Source: Glycomyces artemisiae
GTDB lineage: Bacteria > Actinomycetota > Actinomycetes > Mycobacteriales > Micromonosporaceae
Assembly: GCF_003002955.1 (NCBI RefSeq)
Contig: NZ_PVTJ01000002.1
Location: 62,001-126,000, forward strand
Reading direction: 5' to 3'
Length of the DNA stretch: 64,000 nucleotides
Below the pieces are notes generated by a model that had not been told where the DNA came from, did no database searches, and saw nothing but the letters and a program-made list of their open reading frames with translations. Below, in pieces: positions 32,115-41,682 of the stretch (position 1 is its first letter; each line of letters starts with the position of its first letter). The position numbers and the translations under genes are program-made.

Positions 32115-35100
32115 TCAGCCCATGAGGGCCCCGGCGCCGAGGAGCGCCTTCAGGTCCGCGGACAGCTCCACGGACGGCCGAACCCGCCACGCGTCGCCGA
32201 GCGCCAGCAGGGTCGTCTTGGGCCCGTTGGCGATCTGGACGCGGACCTGCGCCTCGCCGCGGTGGGTCCGGAACGTGTCGGAGAGCTTCTCGATCAGGTC
32301 CGGGTTGACCGACGCGGCCCGCAGCGCGAGCGTGATCGGCGCCGAGTTCGACTCCGGGCCCGAGGTCGTGTCGAGGACGGCGAGGTCCTGCGCGATGAGC
32401 TGCGCGGTGCCGTCCCGCCGGTCGAGCTTGCCCTTGACGCAGCAGATGAGGTCGTCGGCGAGCGACTCCGACACCAGCTCGTACGTGTTCGGGAAGAACC
32501 GCACCTCGATCGAGCCGGCCAGGTCCTCCAGGGTCGCGGACGCCCACAGCTTGCCCTGCTTGGTGACCCGCTTCGCGACGTTCTGGAGGATCCCCGCGAC
32601 CCGCACGTTCGCGCCGTCGGGCAGCTCCTCGCCGTGCAGGGCCGCGACCGGCCGGTCCGCGTTCGACGACAGGAGCCGCTCGAACCCGTTGAGCGGGTGG
32701 TCGGAGACGTACAGGCCGAGCATCTCCCGCTCGAACCCGAGCTTGTCGCGCCGGTCCCACTCGTCGTCGGCGATGGTCAGGTCCACGCCGAGCGTGTCGG
32801 TGGTCTCCTCCATCATCCCGCCGAACAGGTCGAACTGGCCCCGCGCCTCCTCCTTCTTGATCGACACCATCGCGTCGATCGCCTTCTCGTGCACCTCGGC
32901 GAGGCCCCGCCGCGCGTGCCCGAGCGAGTCGAACGCGCCCGCCTTGATGAGCGACTCGACGGTCCGCTTGTTGCACACCGCCGCCGGGACCTTCTGGAGG
33001 AAGTCCTTGAAGTCCGCGTACGCGCCCTTCTCCTCGCGCGCCTCGATGATCCCGGCGACGACGTTCGCGCCGACGTTGCGCACCGCGCCGAGCCCGTACC
33101 TGATGTCCTTGCCGACCGGGTGGAACATGTGCCGCGACTCGTTCACGTCCGGCGGCATCACCGTGATCCCCATGCGCCGGCACTCCGACAGGTACACCGC
33201 GGCCTTGTCCTTCGAGTCGCCCACCGACGTCAGCAGCGCCGCCATGTACTCCGCCGGGTAGTTCGCCTTCAGGTAGGCGGTCCAGTACCCGACGAGCGCG
33301 TACCCGGCCGCGTGCGACTTGTTGAACGCGTACCCGGCGAACGGGAGCATGATGTCCCACAGGGTCTTGATCGAGTCCTTGGAGTACCCGTTCGACTGCA
33401 TGCCCGCCTCGAACGCCGCGAACTGCTTCTCCAGGACGTCGAGCTTCTTCTTGCCCATGGCCTTGCGGAGCACGTCCGCCTGCCCCATCGTGAACCCGGC
33501 GAGCTTCTGCGCGATGCGCATGATCTGCTCCTGGTAGACGATCAGGCCGTACGTCTCGGCGAGGATCTCCTCCAGGGCGTCCGCCAGCTCCGGGTGCAGC
33601 GGCGTGACCTCCTGCCGCTTGTTCTTGCGGTCGGCGTAGTTGTTGTGCGAGTTCGCGGCCATCGGGCCCGGCCGGTACAGGGCGTTCACGGCGATGATGT
33701 CGTTGAACTCGGTGGGCTGCATCCGCTTCAGCAGCTCGCGCATGGCCCCGCCGTCGAGCTGGAACACCCCGAGGCTGTCGCCGCGCGCCAGCAGCTCGTA
33801 CGCCTTCGGGTCGTCCGTCGCGAGCGTGTCCAGGTCCAGCTCGATCCCCCGGTTCAGCTTGATCGCCTCGATCGCGTCGCCGATGACCGTGAGGTTCCGC
33901 AGCCCCAGGAAGTCCATCTTCAGCAGGCCGATGTCCTCGCACGACGGGTAGTCCCACCCGGTGATGATCGACCCGTCCGGCCTGGCCCACATGGGGATGC
34001 AGTCCACGAGCGGCTGCGACGACAGGATGACCGCGCACGCGTGGACGCCCGCGTTGCGGATCAGCCCCTCCAGGCCCAGCGCCGTGTCGAAGATCGTGCG
34101 GACCTCGCCGTCCGACTCGATGAGGCTGCGGACCTCCTGCGCCTCCTTGTACCGCTCGTGGCCCGGGTCCATGATCCCCGACAGCGGGATGTCCGTGGCG
34201 GCCACGGGCGGCGGCAGGGCCTTCGTGATCCGCTCGGCGATCGAGAACCCCGGCTGCCCGTGGTGGACGCGCGCGGAGTCCTTGATCGCGGCCTTGGTCT
34301 TGATGGTGCCGAACGTGATGACCTGGGCGACGAACTCCTTCCCGTACTTCTCCGTCGCGTACGTGATCATCTCGCCGCGCCGCCGGTCGTCGAAGTCGAT
34401 GTCGATGTCGGGCATCGACACGCGCTCGGGGTTGAGGAACCGCTCGAACAGCAGCCCGTGCTCGATCGGGTCGATGTTCGTGATCTTCATCGCGTACGCG
34501 ACGAGCGAACCGGCCGCGGACCCGCGGCCCGGTCCCACGTAGATCCCCACCGAGCGGGCGTGGGAGATGAGGTCGGCGACCACCAGGAAGTACGACGGGT
34601 ACCCCGCGTTGATGATGACGTTCAGTTCGAGCTCGGCCCGCTCCAGGTACTCCGCGGGCACGTCCCGGCCCGGGAACCGCTCCGCCAGGCCGACCCGCAC
34701 CTGCTCGCGCAGCCACGTCCCCTGGTCGTGCCCCTCGGGCACGTCGATGACCGGCATCCGGTCCTGCACGGCGAACACGTCCTCGTAGGACTCGACCATG
34801 TCGGCGACGAGCAGCGTGTTCGCGCAGCCCTCCTGCCACAGGTCGTCGTTCTTGATCCCGTACATCTGCTCGGCCGAGCGCAGGAAGTAGCCCTCGCCGT
34901 CGAATTTGAACCGCTTCGGGTCGTCGAGCGTCGTCCCCGACTGGACGCACAGCAGCGCCGCGTGCGTCGACTTCTGGTCCTCGGTCACGAAGTGGGAGTC
35001 GTTGGTGACCAGCGGCCGCAGCTTCATCTTCTGCGCCATCTCGTACAGCTCGTTCTTGACGCGCATGTCGATCTGGTTGTCGTGGTCCATGATCTCCAGG

Positions 35101-35657
35101 AAGAAGTTCTCCGGCCCGAAGATGTCCCGGTAGTCGGAGGCCGCCTGGTACGCGGCCTCGTGCTGGCCGAGCCGGAACCGGGTCTGCACCTCCCCGGAGG
35201 GGCAGCCGGTGGTCGCGACGATCCCCTCGGCGTGCTGGGCGATGAGCTCGCGGTCCATGCGCGGCTTGTAGTAGTAGCCCTCGAAGGACGCGATGCTGGA
35301 GAGCTTGAAGAGGTTCCGCAGGCCGGTCGAGTTCTTCGCGACCATCGTCATGTGCGTGTAGGAGCCGCCGCCGGAGAGGTCGTCGCCGCGCTGGCTCGGC
35401 TCGCCCCAGAAGACGGGCTTCTTGTGGAACCGGTCCTGCGGCGCGATGTACGCCTCGATGCCGAGGATCGGCTTGATCCCGGTCTTCTTCGCCTCCTGGT
35501 AGAAGGCGTACCCGCCGTACATGTTGCCGTGGTCGGTCATGGCGATCGCGGGCTGGCCGAGCCGCTGCGCCTCTGCGAACAGGGGTTTGAGTTTCGCGGC
35601 TCCGTCGAGCATCGAGTACTCGGTGTGCACGTGCAGGTGGACGTACTGGTTCGACAC
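32115..35657 (-). CDS. dnaE: DNA polymerase III alpha subunit (replicative, DnaE1 type)
   Basis: 1180 residues, as expected for DnaE1. An N-terminal PHP domain begins [13 protein letters not shown] and continues [11 protein letters not shown] (metal-binding His/Asp). The polymerase palm carries [23 protein letters not shown] and the catalytic [12 protein letters not shown] (about 405-416). Fingers and helix-hairpin-helix regions follow ([21 protein letters not shown]). An OB fold (about 1010-1055, [19 protein letters not shown]) and a C-terminal tau-binding region close the protein. GTG start with GGGAGC upstream; a TAGGCT -10 lies about 84 bp upstream (35746-35741). It synthesises the chromosome in the replisome. 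Confidence 0.97.
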   Translation of the reverse strand: MSNQYVHLHVHTEYSMLDGAAKLKPLFAEAQRLGQPAIAMTDHGNMYGGYAFYQEAKKTGIKPILGIEAYIAPQDRFHKKPVFWGEPSQRGDDLSGGGSYTHMTMVAKNSTGLRNLFKLSSIASFEGYYYKPRMDRELIAQHAEGIVATTGCPSGEVQTRFRLGQHEAAYQAASDYRDIFGPENFFLEIMDHDNQIDMRVKNELYEMAQKMKLRPLVTNDSHFVTEDQKSTHAALLCVQSGTTLDDPKRFKFDGEGYFLRSAEQMYGIKNDDLWQEGCANTLLVADMVESYEDVFAVQDRMPVIDVPEGHDQGTWLREQVRVGLAERFPGRDVPAEYLERAELELNVIINAGYPSYFLVVADLISHARSVGIYVGPGRGSAAGSLVAYAMKITNIDPIEHGLLFERFLNPERVSMPDIDIDFDDRRRGEMITYATEKYGKEFVAQVITFGTIKTKAAIKDSARVHHGQPGFSIAERITKALPPPVAATDIPLSGIMDPGHERYKEAQEVRSLIESDGEVRTIFDTALGLEGLIRNAGVHACAVILSSQPLVDCIPMWARPDGSIITGWDYPSCEDIGLLKMDFLGLRNLTVIGDAIEAIKLNRGIELDLDTLATDDPKAYELLARGDSLGVFQLDGGAMRELLKRMQPTEFNDIIAVNALYRPGPMAANSHNNYADRKNKRQEVTPLHPELADALEEILAETYGLIVYQEQIMRIAQKLAGFTMGQADVLRKAMGKKKLDVLEKQFAAFEAGMQSNGYSKDSIKTLWDIMLPFAGYAFNKSHAAGYALVGYWTAYLKANYPAEYMAALLTSVGDSKDKAAVYLSECRRMGITVMPPDVNESRHMFHPVGKDIRYGLGAVRNVGANVVAGIIEAREEKGAYADFKDFLQKVPAAVCNKRTVESLIKAGAFDSLGHARRGLAEVHEKAIDAMVSIKKEEARGQFDLFGGMMEETTDTLGVDLTIADDEWDRRDKLGFEREMLGLYVSDHPLNGFERLLSSNADRPVAALHGEELPDGANVRVAGILQNVAKRVTKQGKLWASATLEDLAGSIEVRFFPNTYELVSESLADDLICCVKGKLDRRDGTAQLIAQDLAVLDTTSGPESNSAPITLALRAASVNPDLIEKLSDTFRTHRGEAQVRVQIANGPKTTLLALGDAWRVRPSVELSADLKALLGAGALMG

Positions 35658-35806
35658 GCTTCGCTCCCGCTTTGACCTGTGGTTTTGTCCTCGCTGGGCC
35701 CCCGGCCGCGCCCCCGCGGACGGCCCGCTCCAGACCCTCTAGCCTAGCCCCCCGGCGGGCCCGGCCGCGCGGCCTCCGCGGCCCCGATGGGCGCCGCCAC
35801 GGTCGC

Positions 35807-36601
35807 TCAGGGGCGCTCGGCGAACGCCTCGCGGGTGGCGTCGTCGAGCGGGAAGAACAGCTCCACGGCGAGTTCGGAGACCGTGACGTCGCGGGGCGCG
35901 CCGAACGTCGCGATCGTCGTGAACATCGACAGGTCGCCGCGCGGGGTGCGCACCCGCAGGGGCAGCGCGATCGGGCTCGGGGCGGCCCCGTCCCACCGGC
36001 CGTCTTCCTCGCCGACGGGCTGGTAGGAGCGGACCTCCTCGACGAGCGCGGCCACCGCCGGGTGCTCGTCGACGGCGAACTGCTCGCGCAGCCGGTCCAG
36101 GAAGTACTGCTGCACTTCGCGGAAGTTCAGCAGCCGCGGCGCGAGCCCGCCGGGGTGCAGGGCCGCGCGGGCGAGGTTGGCGCGGCCCGAGAGCAGTGCC
36201 GGGTCGACGCCCTCCATGAGCCGGGCGGCGCCGCCGTTGAAGTCGAGGAGGTTCCCGAACCGGTCGACGACGACCGCCGGGAGCGGGTCGTGGTGCTCCA
36301 GGATCATCCCGACGGCCTGCCGGGCCACGGCGAGCCGGTCGTCCCAGTAGTCGGTCTCGTCCCATTCGGGCGCGAAGCGCGCGGCCACGAGCAGCGCGTT
36401 GCGTTCGCGCAGCGGCACGCCGAGCGCCTCGGCGAGGCGCAGGACCATGCGGCGGCTGGGCTCGGCGCGGCCGGTCTCGACGCGGGAGAGGTGCCTCGCG
36501 GAGACGCCGGTCTGCACGGACAGCTCGAACTGGCTCAGGCGGCGCCGCTCGCGCCACTGCCGCAGGAGCGCACCGAACGCGGGGAGGGTCTGGACGGTCA
36601 C
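35807..36601 (-). CDS. XRE-type regulator with MmyB-like ligand domain
   Basis: 264 residues. An N-terminal helix-turn-helix (about 10-62, LRQWRERRRLSQFELSVQTGVSARHLSRVETGRAEPS) precedes a MmyB-like/PAS-like domain (WDDRLAVARQAVGMILEHHDPLPAVVVDRFGNLLDFNGGAARLM). MmyB-like domains can bind fatty acids; actinobacterial members usually repress or activate a divergent gene. Here the divergent gene is the small membrane protein at 36728. The GTG at 36601 has TACGGT ending 6 nt upstream; an upstream start at 36652 is less likely. Confidence 0.88.
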   Translation of the reverse strand: MTVQTLPAFGALLRQWRERRRLSQFELSVQTGVSARHLSRVETGRAEPSRRMVLRLAEALGVPLRERNALLVAARFAPEWDETDYWDDRLAVARQAVGMILEHHDPLPAVVVDRFGNLLDFNGGAARLMEGVDPALLSGRANLARAALHPGGLAPRLLNFREVQQYFLDRLREQFAVDEHPAVAALVEEVRSYQPVGEEDGRWDGAAPSPIALPLRVRTPRGDLSMFTTIATFGAPRDVTVSELAVELFFPLDDATREAFAERP

Positions 36602-36727
36602 GGCGCAACCGTATCCGCGGCCCGGACCGGGGGCCATGACCTCCGAGGTCATTGCGGGCCGGACCGGGCGCGCCGACGATGGTCGGCATGCGGCGACCGC
36701 CCGGGTCCCGCCCTTTCGGAGGATCTC

Positions 36728-37126
36728 ATGACGACGACCACCCGCTCCGCTTCCGAGGCCCGCCTGCGCTCGGTCCTGCGCCAGGACGCCGCCGCCTGCG
36801 CGGCCTTCGGCCTCCTCATGACCGCCGGGTTCGCCCTGGTCGACCGGCTGCTGGGCCTCGGCCCGGCCTGGTCGGTGCCGCTCGGCGTGTACCTGCTCGG
36901 CTGCGCGGCCGCCCTGGCGCTGGTCGCCGGGTACCCGGCGCTGGTGCGGGGACAGGTGATCGGCGTGGTGGCGAACAATGCCGCGGCCGCGGCGGCCCTG
37001 GCGGCGCTGCCGTTCACGGGCCTGGTGGACCTGACGGTCCTGGGCACGATCGTGCTGCTCGGCGGGGCCGCCCTGGTGGCGCTGTTCGCGGTGCTCGAAG
37101 GCACGGGCGCGAAGCGCCTCGCCTGA
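36728..37126 (+). CDS. Small four-helix membrane protein, likely target of the adjacent XRE regulator
   Basis: Not recognised as a named family. 132 residues with four hydrophobic segments (about 24-44, 49-70, 77-97, 103-125) after a short polar N-terminus (TTTTRSASEARLRS). GGAGG lies 5 nt before the ATG. It is divergent from the XRE/MmyB-like gene with 126 bp between. A strong 14-bp hairpin follows 5 nt after its stop codon. Confidence 0.72.
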   Translation: MTTTTRSASEARLRSVLRQDAAACAAFGLLMTAGFALVDRLLGLGPAWSVPLGVYLLGCAAALALVAGYPALVRGQVIGVVANNAAAAAALAALPFTGLVDLTVLGTIVLLGGAALVALFAVLEGTGAKRLA

Positions 37127-37131
37127 CCCGG

Positions 37132-37163
37132 GCCGCGGGCGGCGCGTCCGCGCCGCCCGCGGC
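37132..37163 (+). terminator. Terminator of the small membrane protein gene
   Basis: A perfect 14-bp stem (37132-37145 with 37150-37163) with loop GTCC. Confidence 0.82.
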
Positions 37164-37222
37164 TACCACGCCGCTGCGCAACACGCCAAACAATCCACAA
37201 CCACTTTTCAAGTCGAAAACAG

Positions 37223-37231
37223 TTATCCACA
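37223..37231 (+). promoter_or_regulatory. Perfect DnaA box
   Basis: TTATCCACA lies within an AT-rich stretch (about 37185-37250) 52 bp upstream of the DUF4192 gene. A weaker match, CAATCCACA, lies at 37191-37199. Confidence 0.65.
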
Positions 37232-37282
37232 GGATGAAAAGGAATTCTTGCCAGTAGTCGACCCCTGACGGACAGTTGACCC

Positions 37283-38263
37283 ATGCACACCACACAGGCA
37301 AGAATCAGCATCAAGGGCCCCACTGACCTTCTTTCTACAATCCCCCACCTGCTCGGTTTCCATCCCGAGCACAGCCTCGTCGCGGTGGGCCTCATCGCCC
37401 GGAAACTCCAGTGCACCTTCCGGGTGGACCTCCCCGGCTCCGCCGACCACCTGGAGCACCTGGTCGACCTGACGGCGCAGCTCAGCCGCAACAACTGCGA
37501 CGAGTGCGTGGTCGTCGCCTACGGCGACAAGGAGGTCGCCGAGGCCTCGATCGCCCGCGCGGCCCTCCGCTTCGACCACGCGGGCATCCGTCCGCTTGAC
37601 CAGCTCCGCGTGACCGACGGCCGCTGGTTCAGCCTGACCTGCGACCAGCCCTGCTGCCCGGCCGAGGGCATGCTCCTCCCCGAGTCCACACCGGCGTCCT
37701 GCGAGGTCGCGGTCGCGGGCTGCCACGCGGCGGCCGACCGCGCCGCGATCGCCGAGCAGCTGGCCCCGGCCCCGCCGGGCCGCCGCGCCGCGGTCGAACG
37801 GGCGGTGGCGAAGTCGCTCGCCGCCGAAGCGGACCTCGACTGGGCGGGCCAGCGCTCCGCGGACCTCAACGCGATCGACCACTGGCTGAGCACGAGCGCC
37901 CTCCCGGGCCCTGACGACATCGCCTCGATCGGCCTCGCCTTGGGCGACCTGGACATCCGCGACTACGCGCTCCGCCGCATCTCCAGCGGCCGGCTCGAAG
38001 GCAACCGGATCGACCTGTGGCTGTGGGTCGCCCGCCACATGGCGGACGACCTCCTCGCTCCGGCCGCGACGGTCGCGGGCTTCGCCGCCTACCGCTTCGG
38101 GAACGGCGTCCTCGCCCTCGAAGCGTTCGAGACGGCGCTGAAGGCGAGCCCGCACTACCGGCTCGCGCAGATGCTCATGGCCGCGCTTCAGGCGGGCTAC
38201 CCGCCGAGCGCCCTCGGCAGCATCGGCACCGGCGACATCGAAGCCGCGGAGAAAGAGGACTGA
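37283..38263 (+). CDS. DUF4192 family protein
   Basis: 326 residues, soluble. The family signature is at the N-terminus: ISIKGPTDLLSTIPHLLGFHPEHSLVAVGL (about 8-37). A central beta region and an all-helical C-terminal half follow (DLWLWVARHMADDLL, ALEAFETALKASPHYRLAQMLMAAL), the last part resembling a TPR-like pair. DUF4192 is found almost only in actinobacteria and has no known function. A Cys cluster, CDQPCCP (about 122-128), is notable. No good Shine-Dalgarno is seen; the upstream region holds a DnaA box. Confidence 0.9.
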   Translation: MHTTQARISIKGPTDLLSTIPHLLGFHPEHSLVAVGLIARKLQCTFRVDLPGSADHLEHLVDLTAQLSRNNCDECVVVAYGDKEVAEASIARAALRFDHAGIRPLDQLRVTDGRWFSLTCDQPCCPAEGMLLPESTPASCEVAVAGCHAAADRAAIAEQLAPAPPGRRAAVERAVAKSLAAEADLDWAGQRSADLNAIDHWLSTSALPGPDDIASIGLALGDLDIRDYALRRISSGRLEGNRIDLWLWVARHMADDLLAPAATVAGFAAYRFGNGVLALEAFETALKASPHYRLAQMLMAALQAGYPPSALGSIGTGDIEAAEKED

Positions 38264-38413
38264 CCCGAAGACCCGGCCTCCCCCGGAAACCCACCAAGAG
38301 AGAAGAGCAGTAATGCCACCGGAATCGAAACTTCATCGATCGGAGCAGACACGCACCGGAGCCGCACCTTCCACAGGCCACCGCGCCCCGCCGGGGATGG
38401 CTAGTCTGGGGGC

Positions 38414-39028
38414 ATGGGTGAACTCCCGAGCGATTTCGCCGCGATCCTCCTGGTCGGCGGCAGGGCCCGGCGATTCGCCGGATGCGCGAAGAGCGAACTG
38501 GTCGTCGACGGCGCCACGATCCTCGAACGCATGCTGGCCGCCTGCGCCGGGGCGGCCGCCCGGGTCGTGGTGGGCGCGCGGCCCTCCGATGCCGCGCCCC
38601 TCCCCGAAGGGGTGGTCCAGGTCCTGGAGGACCCGCCGGGTTCGGGCCCGGCGAGGTCGGTCCGGACCGGCCTGGGGCACGTCCCCGACCACTGCACGCG
38701 GGTGGCGGTCCTCCCCGGGGACCTCCCGTTCCTGACGCCCGAGGCGCTGCGGCTCCTCCTGGGCACGGCGGACGCGGCGGGCCCGGAGACCGGAGCGGTC
38801 TTCTGCGACAACGCGGGACGCAGGCAGTGGCTGTGCGGCGTATGGCCCGCGGACCGCCTCCGCCGCAACGCGGCAGGGGTCGAACCGGGAGCCCCCGCGA
38901 GGCTCCTGTTCACCGGGATCGACATCGAGACCGTGGTCTGGGAGGACGCCAGTCCGCCCCCGTGGTTCGACTGCGACACCCCGGAGGACCTCGACCAGGC
39001 CCGGACCTGGGCCGCCGACCTCAAATAG
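38414..39028 (+). CDS. MobA-like nucleotidyltransferase (molybdenum cofactor guanylyltransferase family)
   Basis: 204 residues, Rossmann-like NTP transferase. The N-terminal nucleotide loop is ILLVGGRARRFAGCAKSELVVDG (about 11-33), a variant of LxGGxSxRMGxxK. A later metal motif is AVLPGDLPFLTPEAL (about 98-112), and the end is DCDTPEDLDQAR, typical of MobA. It would attach GMP to molybdopterin or act on a related NTP. TAGTCT (38402-38407) ends 6 nt before the ATG, a leaderless arrangement. moaA and moaD are 20 kb away. Confidence 0.86.
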   Translation: MGELPSDFAAILLVGGRARRFAGCAKSELVVDGATILERMLAACAGAAARVVVGARPSDAAPLPEGVVQVLEDPPGSGPARSVRTGLGHVPDHCTRVAVLPGDLPFLTPEALRLLLGTADAAGPETGAVFCDNAGRRQWLCGVWPADRLRRNAAGVEPGAPARLLFTGIDIETVVWEDASPPPWFDCDTPEDLDQARTWAADLK

Positions 39029-39326
39029 CGGCACCGACCACGACCGACGCCACCGCGACCACCGGCCTCCCCGGCATCGCACGGCCCCGGTCGCCCTGCC
39101 GCAAGGGCGGTCAACGACGACCGCCGGCCGCCGCCGAGGCGACGGCCTCCGACACCATGCAGGCAAACGACATCGGGCGGGTGGGCGAGGGGCGGGGTGG
39201 GGGCGGGGGGGAGGGGCCGCCGAAGCGATCGTGAGTAGTGCAGGGCAAGCGCTGTCAGCTCCGGCCCCCAAGGGTGGTCGCGCGGAGCGCTCGCGTCGCG
39301 CATGAACCCCGGCCGGACCCGCCGGG
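39029..39326. other. Gene-free convergent gap with a G-rich tract
   Basis: About 300 bp between the MobA-like and rhomboid genes hold no credible gene. The notable content is 39175-39217 on the plus strand: GGG, GGG, GGGG, GGGG, a run of five G, a run of eight G and GGGG separated by one to four bases. This fits an intramolecular G-quadruplex motif. Confidence 0.6.
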
Positions 39327-39355
39327 CCCCGGGGCCGCCTTGCGGCGGCCCGGGG
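39327..39355 (-). terminator. Terminator hairpin directly after the rhomboid stop codon
   Basis: CCCCGGGGCCGCC pairs with GGCGGCCCGGGG around TTGC, with one bulged G. It abuts the stop codon at 39356. Confidence 0.65.
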
Positions 39356-40282
39356 TCAGACGACGTCGAAGCGGTTGTCGAGGGCGCCGGTCTGGAAGAA
39401 CGTGACCGCGGCGAGCGCGATCAGGAACAGCGCGAAGCCGACCCAGTGCAGCTGGCGCCGCTCGCGCGGCGTGAAGGTGAGGATCGCGCCGCAGATCAGG
39501 CCGCCGATGAGGCCGCCGACATGGCCCGCGAGGCTGAAGCCCATGAAGATGGTCAGCACCAGGTTGAGGCCCAGGAGCACGTAAATGCCCTGGTTGTCGC
39601 GCCGGAGCTTGCGGTTGACCATGATGAGGAGCCCGAACAGGCCGTAGACGGCGCCGGAGGCGCCGGCCGTGAACGTGTCGTACGAGAACAGGTAGACCGC
39701 GACCGAGCCGGCCAGGCCCGAGAGGAAGTAGGCCGCGGTGAACCGCGCGGGCCCGAGGTCGCGTTCGAGGATCCGCCCGAGCATCCACAGCACCACCATG
39801 TTGAACAGCAGGTGGATGGCGCCGAAGTGCAGGAACATGGCCGTGACCATGCGGTAGTACCCGCCCGCGGCCACGACCGGCGCGGTGAACGTGCTGCCGA
39901 AGAGCGCTACCGGCACGTCGGTGTTGTAGCCGGGCACGTACCCGATCTCGGCGCCGAGCATGTGCAGCGGGGTCATCGTCGAGGTCGTGACCGCCGCGAG
40001 GCTGCCGCCCGCGACGATCGCCAGGACGAACACCGCGACGTTCGCGCCGATGAGGATCTTCGTGGCGGTCCCGGCGGCGCCCGCGCGCGAGCCGCCGCCG
40101 AACGACGAACGCGTCTTGCGCATCGTCCGGCGGCCCTCGGCCACGCAGTCGGGGCATTGGAAGCCCACGGGGGCGTCGATCCGGCAGTCGGCGCAGATCG
40201 GCTTGTCGCAGCGCACGCAGCGCAGATACGTCTGGCGGTTCCGGTGGCGATAGCAGACCGGGGCCGACTGCTCTTCGCTCAT
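39356..40282 (-). CDS. Rhomboid family intramembrane serine protease with N-terminal zinc-finger
   Basis: 308 residues. A B-box-like zinc-binding segment (about 9-47, CYRHRNRQTYLRCVRCDKPICADC, then CPDC) is followed by six to seven membrane helices. The protease core has HFGAIHLLFNMVVLWMLG, the catalytic Ser in TAGASGAVYGLFG (about 210) and the catalytic His in SLAGHVGGLIGG (about 263). It cleaves membrane proteins within the bilayer; the substrate is unknown. Stop-to-start distance from ppiA (minus strand) is 10 bp, so the two are probably cotranscribed. This pair is conserved next to oriC in actinobacteria. Confidence 0.95.
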   Translation of the reverse strand: MSEEQSAPVCYRHRNRQTYLRCVRCDKPICADCRIDAPVGFQCPDCVAEGRRTMRKTRSSFGGGSRAGAAGTATKILIGANVAVFVLAIVAGGSLAAVTTSTMTPLHMLGAEIGYVPGYNTDVPVALFGSTFTAPVVAAGGYYRMVTAMFLHFGAIHLLFNMVVLWMLGRILERDLGPARFTAAYFLSGLAGSVAVYLFSYDTFTAGASGAVYGLFGLLIMVNRKLRRDNQGIYVLLGLNLVLTIFMGFSLAGHVGGLIGGLICGAILTFTPRERRQLHWVGFALFLIALAAVTFFQTGALDNRFDVV

Positions 40283-40292
40283 CGAGGCCTTG

Positions 40293-40805
<513 letters not shown>

Positions 40806-40921
40806 GGCGTCAATGGTGCCAGACGGCCGAGGTTCGTCCAACTTTCTCCCCCGTTTCCCTCGACGGGTGTCACAGGCCGGTGCACGATGAGTTGTACATG
40901 CACCTAGAGGAGGCATTCACG

Positions 40922-41284
40922 ATGGGCTTCAGCCGACGTTCCGCGACTCCCACCCGGGAGGCAGTGGACCATTTCAAGCACGGTGTGACCTCGTTCAAGG
41001 ACGCGGGGTTCGCGGCCGCGCGCGGCACGCGCGACGCCGCGGCGCCGAAGGTCAACGTCGTCCTCACCAAGGTGGGGCTGCGCAAGCCCCCGGCGCCCAA
41101 GTGGCCGTGGGTCGCCGGCGCCATCGGGGCGGGCCTGGCGGTCGGCGGGGCCGTCGCGTACCTGTGGTACCGCCGGCGCACCGAGTCGATCGGGGAGCAG
41201 CTCCTCGCCGACGAGCTCCTCGACGACACGGAGCTGGACGACCGGGCGCTCCACGAGGAGCTCGTCGACAGCGCGAGCCGGTAG
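40922..41284 (+). CDS. DUF5324-like small membrane-anchored protein
   Basis: 120 residues; GAGGAGG 9 nt before the ATG decides the start. A polar N-terminal half (DHFKHGVTSFKDAGFAAARGT) is followed by one membrane helix (about 65-85, VAGAIGAGLAVGGAVAYLWY) with RRR on the cytoplasmic side. The C-terminal tail is strongly acidic (ELLDDTELDDRALHEELVD). This layout and its position next to ppiA match the actinobacterial DUF5324 family, which has no known role. Confidence 0.75.
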   Translation: MGFSRRSATPTREAVDHFKHGVTSFKDAGFAAARGTRDAAAPKVNVVLTKVGLRKPPAPKWPWVAGAIGAGLAVGGAVAYLWYRRRTESIGEQLLADELLDDTELDDRALHEELVDSASR

Positions 41285-41682
41285 CGGCACCGGCGGCTCG
41301 GCAATCCGGGGGGATGCCGCCGCCGCGCCACAAGAGAAGGAACACCGCCCGGCCCGGGGCCGGGCTATCGGGGATCCGTGGGGGCACGGGTCCCCGGAAT
41401 CGTTCCGGGGCAAGAAGAGCGCGGGACGCGGGAAAGGGCAACGCCGGACCGGTGTCTCGTCCCGGGGGGGAGTGGGCGAGTCCACCGATCCGGCGTCAGG
41501 GGGCGGGATAACGGCTGCTGCCGCGGCTGGGCCGCGGCCACGCAACCGATTGTGTCGCCCCGCTCGCTCGCGGGGAAGGGCGGTGCGGTGGCGGTTATAC
41601 GCCATGTCGCATAACCGCCATCCATACTCGACCGAGTGTTCCCGTGCCGTCACGATACGTGTCGTGACGGACGGTGCCGCGG
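41285..41682. other. 398-bp convergent gap packed with hairpins
   Basis: No credible gene. Inverted repeats follow one another: CGGCGGC/GCCGCCG (41291-41322); GCCCGGCC/GGCCGGGC (41347-41365); an 11-bp stem with one wobble (41370-41395) overlapping CCCCGGAA/TTCCGGGG (41392-41410); a 14-bp stem with one mismatch (41441-41454 with 41483-41496); CCGCGG/CCGCGG (41521-41537); CCCCGC/GCGGGG (41558-41575); TGGCGGTTAT/ATAACCGCCA (41589-41620); ACTCG/CGAGT (41626-41637); CCGTCACGA/TCGTGACGG (41647-41670). The last is a plausible terminator for the aminotransferase gene. The rest may be a structured RNA or a relic. Confidence 0.6.

Noticed and set aside
32262-35675. 1137-codon open frame antisense to dnaE
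   Set aside because: High GC at third codon positions leaves few stops on the opposite strand. The translation is Arg/Val/Leu/Asp-rich without domains, while dnaE is unmistakable.
41589-41620. Possible XerCD dif site
   Set aside because: dif has ATAA-N6-TTAT in the centre; here the half-sites point the other way (GGTTAT-N12-ATAACC) with a 12-bp spacer.
41285-41682. RNase P RNA or tmRNA in the hairpin-rich gap
   Set aside because: The conserved words of both (for example GAGGAAAGTCC of RNase P RNA, or a tRNA-like end with CCA) are absent on both strands.
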